DNA of 64,000 bases, taken from Aldrovandia affinis (Eukaryota; Chordata; Actinopteri; Notacanthiformes; Halosauridae). Under the pieces are notes generated by a model. It saw only the letters and a list, made by a program, of their open reading frames with translations. It did no database searches and was not told the DNA's origin. The DNA lies in NCBI GenBank assembly GCA_029706075.1, contig JAINUG010000015.1, forward strand, positions 5,416,154 to 5,480,153, written 5' to 3'. The position numbers were made by a program, and so were the translations under genes. Of the stretch, positions 1 through 11,800 are shown in pieces. Each line of letters starts with the position of its first letter. Position 1 is the stretch's first letter.

Positions 1-1190
1 GAACCACTGGCCTGCGTTAGGTTGCTTGGTGGATGTAAGACGGATAAAATCCCTTGAATGGCTTCCAGGCAACTGAGTCACTTCAGTTGCCTGGATAAGC
101 TGCTGATGCTCAGAGTCGAACAAAGGCTGCTGTCCTTCTTGGGGGGCAATGCGAGGGGGCTGTACTCCTGGGAGATGATATTTTGGAACCCTGGGAGGGC
201 TGTTATATGCACTTCCTCTTCTACTCCAGATGGGATGAATAGAAGTGAAATGATTAATTACTGCATTTTAGATTTTGTATAAATGTAAAGGTCAATGTAC
301 TTAATTAACTAACTAAAACTTTGTGTTTTTTATCTTTAAAGCCCACAGTAGTAATTAACTCTCCTCTAGTTCACCTCTATGCATTAATTGGATATCCTTA
401 AGTCCAGATTTTGATTGGAATTTTCTCCGAAGGCAGCCAAATGCGGATTTTAAACCGGTGTGCTAATGTGTTGTAATAGTTAAATGCTATTAATTATGAT
501 TTTAGCATTAGAGTGCAAATTAGGTTTTATTCTATAAATAAAATGGACATTTTACAATGGGTTATTTGCTTGTTTTGTTACACCTGACAGGTTCCCATTT
601 TATACTCTGCTTTGTATTCAGTATCCACGTGGTGCAAAAGTTTTTCCGGAATTGTTTTTAGACCCACACACACATGCACGTAATAATTTGTGTTTGGTCT
701 TGTTTTGTTTTTTACTGCATAGACGATGTTGAATTTACTTTGGAAAATGTATCTATTTTTTTTATTAGTCATACCTTAAATAACCTTTGGTATTTTTATG
801 GTCTTGATACTGTATGTAGTTCTGCCATGGTATACTAGTGTAGGTTGAGGAGTCACAAAGCACTGGGCAAATTCCAGACCTTGACTTCCCCTTCTCCTAA
901 ATAGAGGCCAGGACCTTTGGGGCATTTGAGAATGGTAGCCTTTCCTGGACATTCAGCCATTTTTACACTCTAAGGGGAGCAAGAATTAAATGAATGGTGA
1001 GAAGTGATCACAGAATCCCATTAAGCCTGTTGACCTGAGTCATTCCCACTAAACAAGCACTAACAGCCACAGCTTGCCAGTACATCACATTCAGCTACCT
1101 GTCACTGCCTGTGCTTGTAGGACTTGTAGGCTATTTTTCTTTAAAAATAGGTGTCATTTGTAGATTTACTGGAGCCTTTGGATTTACTGG
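1..1190. other. non-coding stretch, nothing recognised
   Basis: AT-rich single-copy-looking DNA. Open frames here are short and show no protein family that I recognise. No tRNA, LTR or inverted-repeat element was seen. Confidence 0.5.
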
Positions 1191-1474
1191 AGTGTGTGTG
1201 TTCTTGTGTGTTCTTGTGTGTTCTTGTGTGTTCTTGTGTGTTCTTGTGTGTTCTTGTGTGTTCTTGTGTGTTTGTGTGTGTTTGTGTGTGTTCGTGTGTG
1301 TTTTTGTGTGTTCGTGTGTGTTCGTGTGTGTTCGTGTGTGTTGTTCGTGTGTGTTCTTGTGTGTTCGTGTGTTGTGTGTGTTGTGTGTGTTCTTGTTGTG
1401 TGTGTTTGTGTGTGTTCGTGTTGTGTTCGTGTGTGTGTGTGTGTGCGCGTGTGTGTGTATTTGTGTGTGTGTGT
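1191..1474. repeat. GT-rich minisatellite built on a 10-bp unit TTCTTGTGTG
   Basis: About seven near-perfect copies of the decamer TTCTTGTGTG run from about 1200 to 1270. The array then degenerates into TTCGTGTGTG, TTTGTGTGTG and pure GT variants up to about 1474. All six frames are open across it, giving artificial Cys/Val-rich or Thr/His-rich translations; none is a gene. The variant structure suggests expansion of a GT repeat by replication slippage. Confidence 0.95.
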
Positions 1475-2430
1475 TGGCATCTAGGCAGTCCACGGTGTCA
1501 TAGACCGCTTTCATCGGCTTTCTTATCTTATTATCTCAATACAAACAGCGGAGCACAGAGGGCAGACAGCACAGCTTCAGAGAAATAACACACTTATCTT
1601 GTATCGGATGAGTATGCCTTTATTTGTTTCCAATATCTTTTTTCTCTTGCAATGAATGAAATTTAGCCTATAAGGTAGACACCGTTTCACAGATAAAATC
1701 TGTGTATTTATATATTTTAGATTTGTATCAATTCCAATTTTCAGAACGACGTCACGGTGTCGTGTGTTGCCAAATATCAGTCATTTGAAAATAGACAATA
1801 GCAGTGGAATTCATAACCTTGTGATGAAGACTCCTCCAATGTATTAAAATACTTGGCTACTTGATAGGCAAATGGAGAGGTTTCAGCTGCATTGTACTGT
1901 TTTACTCCCCTTAGCCAAGTAATCCTGCATTCAGGCAGCAGCCTGGACCAGCAACAACATGAATATCTAAATAAAATATAATGCATAATGCATGTTCATT
2001 AATGTACGTTCATTAATGTACATGCATATTTTTTATGTCATTATGATGATTTATATTAATTTGTTGCGTCACGTTTGCCCCAGGGTTTGTCAGTGGTGTT
2101 TGGTATGTGCACCAGCAAAATGTCAGTATCCCCCGGTTAGCCTTTTTGACAATTGTAGACTCAAATTCAGGGTGCTTATTCAAATTCAGAGTTCTGCCTA
2201 GACTTTCTTTTTCAACCTATTGTTTTACCATGCGGCTCCTCCGGTACTAACAGGATGCATTGTTAGCAAACTAAATATCCACAGAGATATCACTATCAAA
2301 GGTACAGTATCAATAACTACAGCTGTATGGTTAATATTATTTCAGTGCCCACAATTGTTATACATGCACAAATCAAAAGTAGATCAAGTTTGACCAATTT
2401 GGAATGCCCAATGGTAACCTAAGCTGCTCT
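1475..2430. other. non-coding stretch, nothing recognised
   Basis: AT-rich sequence. There is a short local duplication of CATTAATGTA around 1995-2030. No coding exon or mobile element was recognised. Confidence 0.45.
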
Positions 2431-2439
2431 TGCTGCAAC

Positions 2440-2790
2440 CTCCGCTGTGAATTTGGGAGAGCGTAGACAAGCATGTGCTCTCCTCCGATGTCAGCCACCG
2501 CTCACAATGCAGTCTAAAAGTTAAGCTTGCCCAGACACGAGTCGGAGGAAGAAAATGTTTTGCACAGCTTTATGCCGGCAGACTGTGGGCATTTGATTGA
2601 CTAGCGGGGCTGCGGGTGTGCGACGAGACACGGGGCAAACCAGCCGACTGAATCCCTCCCTCCCCGAGTGATGCTACCGCCAATCATGTGTCGCCATACG
2701 GGGCTGCTTTCCATAGTCCGCACTGGCACGGTATGGATTCGATACTTGTCCACACACTCATCCACAGTGCCTTAACAGGATAAGCCACCC
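2440..2790. repeat. possible SINE-like dispersed repeat (diverged)
   Basis: A GC-rich island in AT-rich surroundings. Its segment around 2660-2760 (CCGCCAATC, GGGGCTGC, CCATAGTC, GATTCGATA in order) follows the same order of short blocks seen at 23300-23380. The shared order suggests a diverged member of one dispersed family, but similarity is low and the ends are not defined. I saw no clear RNA polymerase III box pair. It may be an unrelated GC-rich patch. Confidence 0.3.
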
Positions 2791-3340
2791 AGCAGACCCG
2801 AAAATCAAGTTTCAAGCATAATTTCACAGTGGTCCCTAGATTTTTTATTAATGTATATTAATATTTTGGCCATCTGAAGGAGATGATGTTTATCACGTAT
2901 AACTGATGATCCTGGAAAGGATCCTGGAAAGCTTGGACCGAGAGATTGCTGCCATGTTATTATTTTTTGCTAGCACAGTTCCGTCAAATCTGGTGGACGA
3001 AAGATGGTGTGGGAGGAAAATTGAGAGGAGACTTTGTGGTTGCATCCTGTTGAGTTGCTTTGGCCATTTGGTAAAAACAAGTAAACTACCATATCAGCGC
3101 AATGCTGATGCTGAGTGTGTAGTTTGGTCAAAATAAGTGACCTTTATTTCTAAGAAATAGAGGACACGGAAACAATGGCAGGAAGGGAAATATGAACAGA
3201 TGCAGATGGAGATATGGGTATGAAGTGAGCAACTGCCTTGTGAAGCCAAGGAGATGTCTTCTCCTTACCCCCCCATGCTCTTTCTAAAACAAGTTTTACA
3301 GAAGCGGTGCAGAAATGCATGATTGGGTCTATGCAGTTTA
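2791..3340. other. non-coding flank of the Gypsy array
   Basis: No gene or repeat recognised. The five bases before the LTR (GTTTA, 3336-3340) do not match the five after the far LTR (GACCC, 13787-13791), so no target-site duplication survives for the array as a whole. Confidence 0.5.
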
Positions 3341-3910
3341 TGTTACGTGCAGTGAATGCAGACCTGGACCCAAATGCAGACTCGATGCGAAGTTTGGAAG
3401 TTGCACTCCTCACCGGAGGCGTTTAATAAACGCGGCAAATAAAAGTGACGGAAACAAGCCGTCAGAAAACAAACACACAAAAAAACAACGCAAGAATAGC
3501 CGTGCGGCTACTAAACAAGAAAACGGATAACTGGTTAAAGCACAGACAAAATAAACGGGCAGAATCAGGATATAAAATAAACGGGCAGATTCAGGATTTA
3601 CGGGTAGACAGGAACAAGGGACCAAACAAAAACAGTGCTAGAAACACTAGTACGCATTGGCAAGGAACTGAACGTGTGCTGGGTTTAAATAGGCAAAATG
3701 AATTAACTAATTGGGGCAGCGTGCAGAATGTGCAGGGGGAATGAATGTGACAGGCTGAAACATAACGAGGAAACATGAAACAGATTGCGGCGAAGCCGCG
3801 CCCCGCAAAACAGACAACACAGGGAGAACGCAAAAACCAGACATGACACGCAAGGAACAAAGTGGCAGAAAAACACAAGGGAGGTGAACAGGGCGGACAG
3901 CAATGTAACA
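3341..3910 (-). repeat. Gypsy LTR 1 (3' LTR of copy A)
   Basis: 570 bp bounded by TGTTAC and GTAACA, a perfect 6-bp terminal inverted repeat with TG...CA ends. It has a single copy of the AATAAAAGTGACGG to AGCCGTGCGG module that is duplicated in the other two LTRs. It also has private differences from them (CAATGTAACA where the others read CGATGTAACA, and GAGGAAAC where they read GAGGGAAC). A TATA-like TATTTAAA lies on the - strand at 3684-3691. The 10-mer that pairs with the primer site lies at 3652-3661. Confidence 0.93.
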
Positions 3911-3924
3911 GAACCCCCCCCTCA
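3911..3924 (-). other. polypurine tract of copy A
   Basis: On the - strand this is TTGAGGGGGGGGTTC-like, directly against the LTR and overlapping the pol stop codon TGA (3922-3924). Position and composition fit the plus-strand primer of reverse transcription. Confidence 0.8.
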
Positions 3925-6900
3925 ACGGGAGCCTCCTGGCGACCCACCAGGCCTGTTCTTCTGAGGGTGGGTTCGGTGGAAGTCCCGAATGAGGGAAGGG
4001 TCAAGGATGAGCTGGCGGGAAACCCAGCTCCTCTCCTCGGGGCCATAACCTTCCCAGTCCACCAAATATTGGTGGCTCCGACCCCTGCGCCGAATGTCCA
4101 GGATGCGCCGGACGGTGTATGCTGGGGCGTTGTCGATGATCCGGGGGGGCGGAGGGGGAACGGCCGGAGGGCACAGTGGGCTGGTAGTGACAGGTTTGAT
4201 CTTCGAGACGTGAAAGACGGGGTGAATCTTGAGGGCTGGAGGGAGTTTGAGTTTGACGGCAGAGGGATTAATGAGTGACAGTACCTTGTACGGACCGATG
4301 TAACGTGGCTGTAGTTTCTTGGAGGTGGACTGGAGGGGAATGTCAGTGGTGGAAAGCCAGACTTGTTGACCTGGAGAGTATTGGGGGGCTGCGGTGCGGT
4401 GGCGGTCCGCCAGGCATTGAGTGCGCGCGGCGGAGAGCGGAGCGGGTGTCCTCCCAAATCCGATTGCAGCGCCGGATATGGGCCTGCACTGACGGGACGG
4501 AGATCTCCTCCTCCTGGGCCGGGAACAGGGGGGGCTGATACCCTAGGGAACACTCGAAGGGGGAGAGACCGGTGGCAGAGGTGGTTAGTGTATTATGTGC
4601 ATACTCAACCCAGGGTAGCAGCTTGCTCCAGGAGGAGGGGTTCCGGTCTGTGATGCACCGCAGTGCAGTCCCCAGGTCTTGGTTGGCCCTCTCGGTCTGG
4701 CCATTCGTCTGGGGATGATAGCCGGAGGACAGGCTGACGGAGGCCCCCAGGGCCTGGCAAAACGATTTCCAGAATTGGGAGGAAAATTGGGGGCCACGGT
4801 CCGACACCACGTCGACGGGGATCCCGTGCAAGCGCACCACGTGCTGGACCAGGAGCTCAGCGGTCTCAGAGGCTGAGGGAAGCTTGGGAAGGGGAATGAA
4901 ATGGACCGCCTTGGAGAACCGGTCGACGATGGTCAAAATGGTGTCATTACCTTCAGAGGGGGGGAGTCCACAGACGAAGTCCAGACCAATGTGACTCCAG
5001 GACGACCAGGGATGGGTAGGGGACGGAGGAGACCGCTGGCGGGCTGATGGGATGCCTTGCTCCTGGCGCAGGTGGTGCAGGCCCGTACGAACGCCCGGGC
5101 ATCCGCAGCCATGGACGGCCACCAAAAGCTGCGTCTGAGCAGCGACAAGGTGCGCTGGAACCCGGGGTGGCAGGCCAGGCGGGAGGAGTGCGTCCACTGC
5201 AGGACCTGGGAACGGACAGAATCAGGGACAAACAGGTGAGGGCTGGGTTTGGGTCTGGGGTCAGGTTGAGTGGCCTGGGCCTCCCTGATCTGCCTCTCAA
5301 TCCCCCAGGTCACAGCAGCAACCACACAGGAGGGGGACAGGATGGTGTCAGGGCTCGCTTGTCTGGCTTCGGAGGAGAACTGGCGGGAGAGAGCGTCGGG
5401 TTTCAGGTTACGGGATCCGGGTCTGTAGGTGATGGTGAAATTGAAGCGGCCAAAAAACAGTGCCCACCGGGCTTGGCGAGAACTGAGTCTTTTGGCCGAC
5501 TGGATATATGCCAGGTTCTTGTGGTCGGTCCAAACGATGAATGATTGTTCCGCTCCCTCCAACAGATGTCGCCACTCCTCCAGGGCGAGCTTGACCGCCA
5601 GCAACTCCCGATTCCCTACATCGTAGTTGCGCTCGGCGGGGGACAGCCTACGAGAGTAGAAGGCGCAGGGATGTAGCTTCTGGTCCTTATCCGAGCGTTG
5701 GGACAAGATGGCCCCCACCCCGGAGTCCGAGGCATCCACCTCCACCACGAACTGACGAGAAGCATCGGGGTGGACCAAGACAGGAGCGGAAGTGAAGCGG
5801 TTCTTTAGGTCGCTGAAGGCGGCTTCTGTTCCAGGGGTCCAGGAGAAGGGGATGGATGGGGAGGTGAGTCGGGTGAGGGGTTCAGCAACCCTGCTGTAGT
5901 CCCGGATGAACCGCCGGTAAAAGTTTGCAAACCCCAGGAAACGTTGCAGTTCCTTTACCGATGATGGTTGAGGCCACTCCACCACCGCCTGGATCTTGGC
6001 CGGGTCTGGTCTTACCTGCCCACACTCCACGATGTACCCCAGGAAACTCACCGACGAGGCGTGGAATTCGCATTTTTCAGCCTTGACAAACAGCTGGTTC
6101 TCCCACAACCTCTCCAAGACCTGCCGGACATGGGTAGTGTGTTCCTGTAGGTTGCGGGAGAAAATTAAAATGTCGTCAAGGTACACGAATACTGTGCGGT
6201 TGAGGAAGTCCCGGAGCACATCGTTAACCAACGCCTGGAACACTGCGGGGGCGTTGGTAAGCCCGAATGGCATCACCAAATACTCGAAGTGGCCTAGGGG
6301 GGTGTTAAATGCCGTCTTCCACTCGTCCCCCTCCCGGATTCGAACAAGGTGGTAGGCGTTTCTGAGGTCTAATTTGGAGAAGATAGTGGCCTCCTGTAGG
6401 GGTTCGAATGCGGAGTTGATGAGGGGTAGAGGGTATTTGTTCTTCACCGTGATGGTGTTGAGGTTGCGGTAGTCGATGCAGGGACGGAGTGACTTGTCCT
6501 TCTTGGCCACGAAGAAGAACCCTGCACCGACTGGGGATGAGGAGGGTCGGATGATGCCTGCTGCCAGTGAGTCGTGAATATACGTCTCCATTGCTGCTCT
6601 CTCCGGTCGCGAGATGTTGAAGAGGCGACTGGAAGGCAGGGGAGCCCCGGGAAGCAGGTCGATGCCGCAGTCATAGGGCCTATGAGGGGGCAACGAAGAG
6701 GCTCGGCTCTTGCTGAACACCTCCGCCAAGTCGTGATACACGGGGGGAACCAAGGACAGGTCTGGAGGGACCAACCTGGCGGGAGGTGAAGCACCCTCCG
6801 CGGGTGCTCGAGCCGACTGAAGGCAAGTGGCGTGGCAGTAGGGACTCCAGTTCTGGACCTTGCTGGTGATCCAGTTCAGATGAGGGTTGTGGAGTTGGAG

Positions 6901-7233
6901 CCAGGGTTGGCCGAGAACCAGAGGGGACTGGGGTGAGGAGATGACCAGGAGCTGAATGGTCTCACGGTGGTTGCCGGAAAGGATGAGTTGTAGGGGTTCG
7001 GTGGTGTGTGTGACCTGGGCTAGGAGGTTCCCATCCAGTCCGTGGGCCCGGAGAGGGACGGCAAGGGGACGAGTGGCGATGCCAGCCTGTCGCACTAGCT
7101 GGGCATCAATGAAGTTACCATCCGCCCCGGAGTCCACTAGGGCGTACAGCGACAGGGGTTGACGGTTCCAGTTGAGCGTGGCTTTCAACTGGAAACGAGA
7201 CTGGGCGGTTGTGGAACACTCGGTGTGGCTCAC
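3922..7233 (-). pseudogene. pol: Gypsy pol, copy A (protease-RT-RNaseH-integrase-chromodomain), two frameshifts
   Basis: The first 745 or so residues read without a break from about 7233. They hold a protease with DSGA at residues 34-37, RT with YLDD at 351-354, RNase H with VDASDSG near 499 and TDHKNLAY near 569, and an integrase zinc finger (H682, H689, C719, C722). The first break is near 4998, where copy B has one more A. The integrase core then continues in another frame (4343-5000) with [14 protein letters not shown] and QTERAN; the second Asp and the Glu are exactly 35 residues apart. An 8-base loss after 4430, between two GCGG motifs, shifts the frame again before the chromodomain, which is still recognisable down to the stop at 3922. 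The frame is -1 relative to gag and is open upstream of 7233 across the end of gag, so the GTG at 7233 is probably not a real start. A gag-pol frameshift is likely; I saw no classical slippery heptamer. Confidence 0.92.
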
Positions 7234-7247
7234 CAGAAGGCCCAGTC

Positions 7248-8220
7248 TTACTGGTGAGCCTTGGCCTTTTGGTCGCGACGGGCAGGTGACCAGGTAGTGG
7301 CCCGTGTTGCCACAATAGAGGCAGACTCCGCCCTGAGTCTCCGCTTGCGCTCCTCCTGGGAAAGGTGAGCTCTGCCCAGCTGCATGGGCTCTTCCGTCGT
7401 AAGCCCCGGGACGGGTCGTTGTTCGTTGGTTTGGGGTAGGAAGGAGGGGTCAAGATGTGATTGAGGAGAAGAGCTCGCTGGGGTGAGGTGACCGGTCCTC
7501 TCCCTCCGACGCTCCCGCAAGCGGTTGTCGATCCTGATGGCAAGGGAAGCCAGAGCGTCGAGGGAGTCAGGGTAGTCCCTCGTAGCCAGCTCGTCCTTTA
7601 CCGCCTCACCTAACCCGTTCTGGAAGGCCCCTTGGAGCGACGCGTCGTTCCAAGCGGATTCCGCCGCCAGGATTCGGAACTCCACCGTGTACTCCGCCAC
7701 GCTGCGGTCCCCCTGACGGAGATGGAACAAGCGCTGGGAGGCGTCCTTCCCACCCACCGGGTGATCAAAGACCTTCCTCATCTCTGCCACGAATGCGGAG
7801 TACTGGGAGCTGGCTGGGAGCTGGCTGTCCCAAATGGCAGTGGCCCAATCCAGCGCCTTACCCCCAAGGCAGCCCATGATGAAGGCGATCCTCGCCGGCT
7901 CAGAGCCGTATGAAGAGGGTTGTAGGCGGAAGATTAGGTCGCATTGCAAGAGGAACCCCTTGCAGTTCCCCAAATTGCCATAATAGCGATCCGGGTGGGG
8001 AATGCGGGGTTCCCTGGGTTGCCCAACCGGCCGGCTGGCAGGTGGCGATGACGCAGGGGGGTTGGCAGAGGCCGTCTGCTCCGGAAGAGGGACGCCGGTG
8101 CGGAGTTGGGACATTTGTTCCCCCAACTGGGAGATATGGCAGTTCAGATCCCTCAGTGCCTCCCTCGTCCCCCTTATGCGTTGCTCCTGCTGGTTTATGC
8201 GAGTCTCTTGGCAGGCAAGT
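7248..8220 (-). pseudogene. gag: Gypsy gag, copy A: 5'-truncated, zinc knuckle lost
   Basis: Open from the LTR junction at 8220 to the stop at 7248. Compared with copy B it lacks the initiator Met and about the first 14 residues, because the middle LTR starts inside the codons for the LACQETR segment. It keeps the retrotransposon Gag core (a Trp/Leu-rich capsid-like region around LDWATAIWDS and [10 protein letters not shown]). Near its end two single-base changes cancel each other: one C fewer near 7331 and one extra G near 7272. The segment between them is read in the wrong frame, so the CCHC zinc knuckle seen in copy B is absent here. Without a start codon or nucleic-acid binding motif this gag should be non-functional. 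Confidence 0.9.
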
Positions 8221-8850
8221 TGTTACGTGCAGTGAATGCAGACCTGGACCCAAATGCAGACTCGACGCGAAGTTTGGAAGTTGCACTCCTCACCGGAGGC
8301 GTTTAATAAACGCGGCAAATAAAAGTGACGGAAACAAGCCGTCAGAAAACAAACACACAAAACACACGAATAGCCGTGCGAAATAAAAGTGACGGAAAAC
8401 AAGCCGTCAAAAACACACACAAAAAACAACGCAAGAATAGCCGTGCGGCTACTAAACAAGAAAACGGATAACTGGTTAAAGCACAGACAAAATAAACGGG
8501 CAGATTCAGGATATAAAATAAACGGGCAGATTCAGGAACACGGGTAGACAGGAACAAGGGACCAAACAAAAACAGTGCTAGAAACACTAGTACGCATTGG
8601 CAAGGAACTGAACGTGTGCTGGGTTTAAATAGGCAAAATGAATTAACTAATTGGGGCAGCGTGCAGAATGTGCAGGGGGAATGAATGTGACAGGCTGAAA
8701 CATAACGAGGGAACATGAAACAGATTGCGGCGAAGCCGCGCCCCGCAAAACAGACAACACAGGGAGAACGCAAAAACCAGACATGACACGCAAGGAACAA
8801 AGTGGCAGAAAAACACAAGGGAGGTGAACAGGGCGGACAGCGATGTAACA
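8221..8850 (-). repeat. Gypsy LTR 2 (shared middle LTR)
   Basis: 630 bp, TGTTAC...GTAACA. It contains a ~63-bp tandem duplication (about 8316-8379 and 8380-8445) shared with LTR 3 but absent from LTR 1. It keeps the GCGGCGAAGCCGC hairpin (8727-8739) shared with LTR 1 but altered in LTR 3. It serves as 3' LTR for copy B and sits where the 5' LTR of copy A should be. The junction with copy A is at the TG of AAGTTG|TTACG, where gag and LTR share 2-3 bases. Confidence 0.93.
8592..8631 (-). promoter_or_regulatory. LTR 2 promoter: TATA box and predicted transcript start
   Basis: TATTTAAA on the - strand (8624-8631) is a TATA-like box. Thirty bases downstream the transcript would start at GCCAATGCGT (8601 down to 8592). 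That 10-mer is the exact reverse complement of the sequence two bases after the 5' LTR of copy B, which supports this as the start of R. U3 would then be about 249 bp and R-U5 about 381 bp. Confidence 0.6.
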
Positions 8851-8864
8851 GAACCCCCCCCTCA
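8851..8864 (-). other. polypurine tract of copy B
   Basis: Same sequence as in copy A: a GAGGGGGGGG purine run on the - strand abutting LTR 2. It overlaps the pol stop codon at 8862-8864. Confidence 0.8.
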
Positions 8865-11800
8865 ACGGGAGCCTCCTGGCGACCCACCAGGCCTGTTCTT
8901 CTGAGGGTGGGTTCGGTGGAAGTCCCGAATGAGGGAAGGGTCGAGGATGAGCTGGCGGGAAACCCAGCTCCTCTCCTCGGGGCCATAACCTTCCCAGTCC
9001 ACCAAATATTGGTGGCCCCGACCCCTGCGCCGAATGTCCAGGATGCGCCGGACGGTGTATGCTGGGGCGTTGTCGATGATCCGGGGGGGCGGAGGGGGAA
9101 CGGCCGGAGGGCACAGTGGGCTGGTAGTGACAGGTTTGATCTTCGAGACGTGAAAGACGGGGTGAATCTTGAGGGCTGGAGGGAGTTTGAGTTTGACGGC
9201 AGAGGGATTAATGAGTGACAGTACCTTGTACGGACCGATGTAACGTGGCTGTAGTTTCTTGGAGGTGGACTGGAGGGGAATGTCAGTGGTGGAAAGCCAG
9301 ACTTGTTGACCTGGAGAGTATTGGGGGGCTGCGGTGCGGTGGCGGTCCGCCAGGCGTTGAGTGCGCGCGGTGGAGCGGCGGAGAGCGGAGCGGGTGTCCT
9401 CCCAAATCCGATTGCAGCGCCGGATATGGGCCTGCACTGACGGGACGGAGATCTCCTCCTCCTGGGCCGGGAACAGGGGGGGCTGATACCCTAGGGAACA
9501 CTCGAAGGGGGAGAGACCGGTGGCAGAGGTGGTTAGTGTATTATGTGCATACTCAACCCAGGGTAGCAGCTTGCTCCAGGAGGAGGGGTTCCGGTCTGTG
9601 ATGCACCGCAGTGCAGTCCCCAGGTCTTGGTTGGCCCTCTCGGTCTGGCCATTCGTCTGGGGATGATAGCCGGAGGACAGGCTGACGGAGGCCCCCAGGG
9701 CCTGGCAAAACGATTTCCAGAATTGGGAGGAAAATTGGGGGCCACGGTCCGACACCACGTCGACGGGGATCCCGTGCAAGCGCACCACGTGCTGGACCAG
9801 GAGCTCAGCGGTCTCAGAGGCTGAGGGAAGCTTGGGAAGGGGAATGAAATGGACCGCCTTGGAGAACCGGTCGACGATGGTCAAAATGGTGTCATTACCT
9901 TCAGAGGGGGGGAGTCCACAGACGAAGTCCAGACCAATGTGACTCCAAGGACGACCAGGGATGGGTAGGGGACGGAGGAGACCGCTGGCGGGCTGATGGG
10001 ATGCCTTGCTCCTGGCGCAGGTGGTGCAGGCCCGTACGAACGCCCGGGCATCCGCGGCCATGGACGGCCACCAAAAGCTGCGTCTGAGCAGCGACAAGGT
10101 GCGCTGGAACCCGGGGTGGCAGGCCAGGCGGGAGGAGTGCGTCCACTGCAGGACCTGGGAACGGACAGAATCAGGGACAAACAGGTGAGGGCTGGGTTTG
10201 GGTCTGGGGTCAGGTTGAGTGGCCTGGGCCTCCTGATCTGCCTCTCAATCCCCCAGGTCACAGCAGCAACCACACAGGAGGGGGACAGGATGGTGTCAGG
10301 GCTCGCTTGTCTGGTTTCGGAGGAGAACTGGCGGGAGAGAGCGTCGGGTTTCAGGTTACGGGATCCGGGTCTGTAGGTGATGGTGAAATTGAAGCGGCCA
10401 AAAAACAGTGCCCACCGGGCTTGGCGAGAACTGAGTCTTTTGGCCGACTGGATATGCCAGGTTCTTGTGGTCGGTCCAAACGATGAATGATTGTTCCGCT
10501 CCCTCCAACAGATGTCGCCACTCCTCCAGGGCGAGCTTGACCGCCAGCAACTCCCGATTCCCTACATCGTAGTTGCGCTCGGCGGGGGACAGCCTACGAG
10601 AGTAGAAGGCGCAGGGATGTAGCTTCTGGTCCTTATCCGAGCGTTGGGACAAGATGGCCCCCACCCCGGAGTCCGAGGCATCCACCTCCACCACGAACTG
10701 ACGAGAAGCATCGGGGTGGACCAAGACAGGAGCGGAAGTGAAGCGGTTCTTTAGGTCGCTGAAGGCGGCTTCTGTTCCAGGGGTCCAGGAGAAGGGGATG
10801 GATGGGGAGGTGAGTCGGGTGAGGGGTTCAGCAACCCTGCTGTAGTCCCGGATGAACCGCCGGTAAAAGTTTGCAAACCCCAGGAAACGTTGCAGTTCCT
10901 TTACCGATGATGGTTGAGGCCACTCCACCACCGCCTGGATCTTGGCCGGGTCTGGTCTTACCTGCCCACACTCCACGATGTACCCCAGGAAACTCACCGA
11001 CGAGGCGTGGAATTCGCATTTTTCTGCCTTGACAAACAGCTGGTTCTCCCACAACCTCTCCAAGACCTGCCGGACATGGGTAGTGTGTTCCTGTAGGTTG
11101 CGGGAGAAAATTAAAATGTCGTCAAGGTAGACGAATACTGTGCGGTTGAGGAAGTCCCGGAGCACATCGTTAACCAACGCCTGGAACACTGCAGGGGCGT
11201 TGGTAAGCCCGAATGGCATCACCAAATACTCGAAGTGGCCTAGGGGGGTGTTAAATGCCGTCTTCCACTCGTCCCCCTCCCGGATTCGAACAAGGTGGTA
11301 GGCGTTTCTGAGGTCCAATTTGGAGAAGATAGTGGCCTCCTGTAGGGGTTCGAATGCGGAGTTGATGAGGGGTAGAGGGTATTTGTTCTTCACCGTGATG
11401 GTGTTGAGGTTGCGGTAGTCGATGCAGGGACGGAGTGACTTGTCCTTCTTGGCCACGAAGAAGAACCCTGCACCGACTGGGGATGAGGAGGGTCGGATGA
11501 TGCCTGCTGCCAGTGAGTCGTGAATATACGTCTCCATTGCTGCTCTCTCCGGTCGCGAGATGTTGAAGAGGCGACTGGAAGGCAGGGGAGCCCCGGGAAG
11601 CAGGTCGATGCCGCAGGCTCTTGCTGAACACCTCCGCCAGGTCGTGATACACGGGGGGAACCAAGGACAGGTCTGGAGGGACCAACCTGGCGGGAGGTGA
11701 AGCACCCTCCGCGGGTGCTCGAGCCGACTGAAGGCAAGTGGCGTGGCAGTAGGGACTCCAGTTCTGGACCTTGCTGGTGATCCAGTTCAGATGAGGGTTG

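Noticed and set aside
1111..1588. Overlapping ORFs of 96-145 codons on both strands, Cys/Val- or Thr/His-rich
   Set aside because: Pure translation of the GT/TTCTTGTGTG repeat; open in all frames and without any domain.
3591..4553. 320-codon ORF on the - strand
   Set aside because: Wrong-frame shadow of the Gypsy integrase tail and chromodomain running into the LTR.
7233..7300. Classical slippery heptamer for gag-pol frameshifting
   Set aside because: The frames are offset by -1 and overlap, but no X-XXY-YYZ heptamer in the right frame was found near the gag stop.
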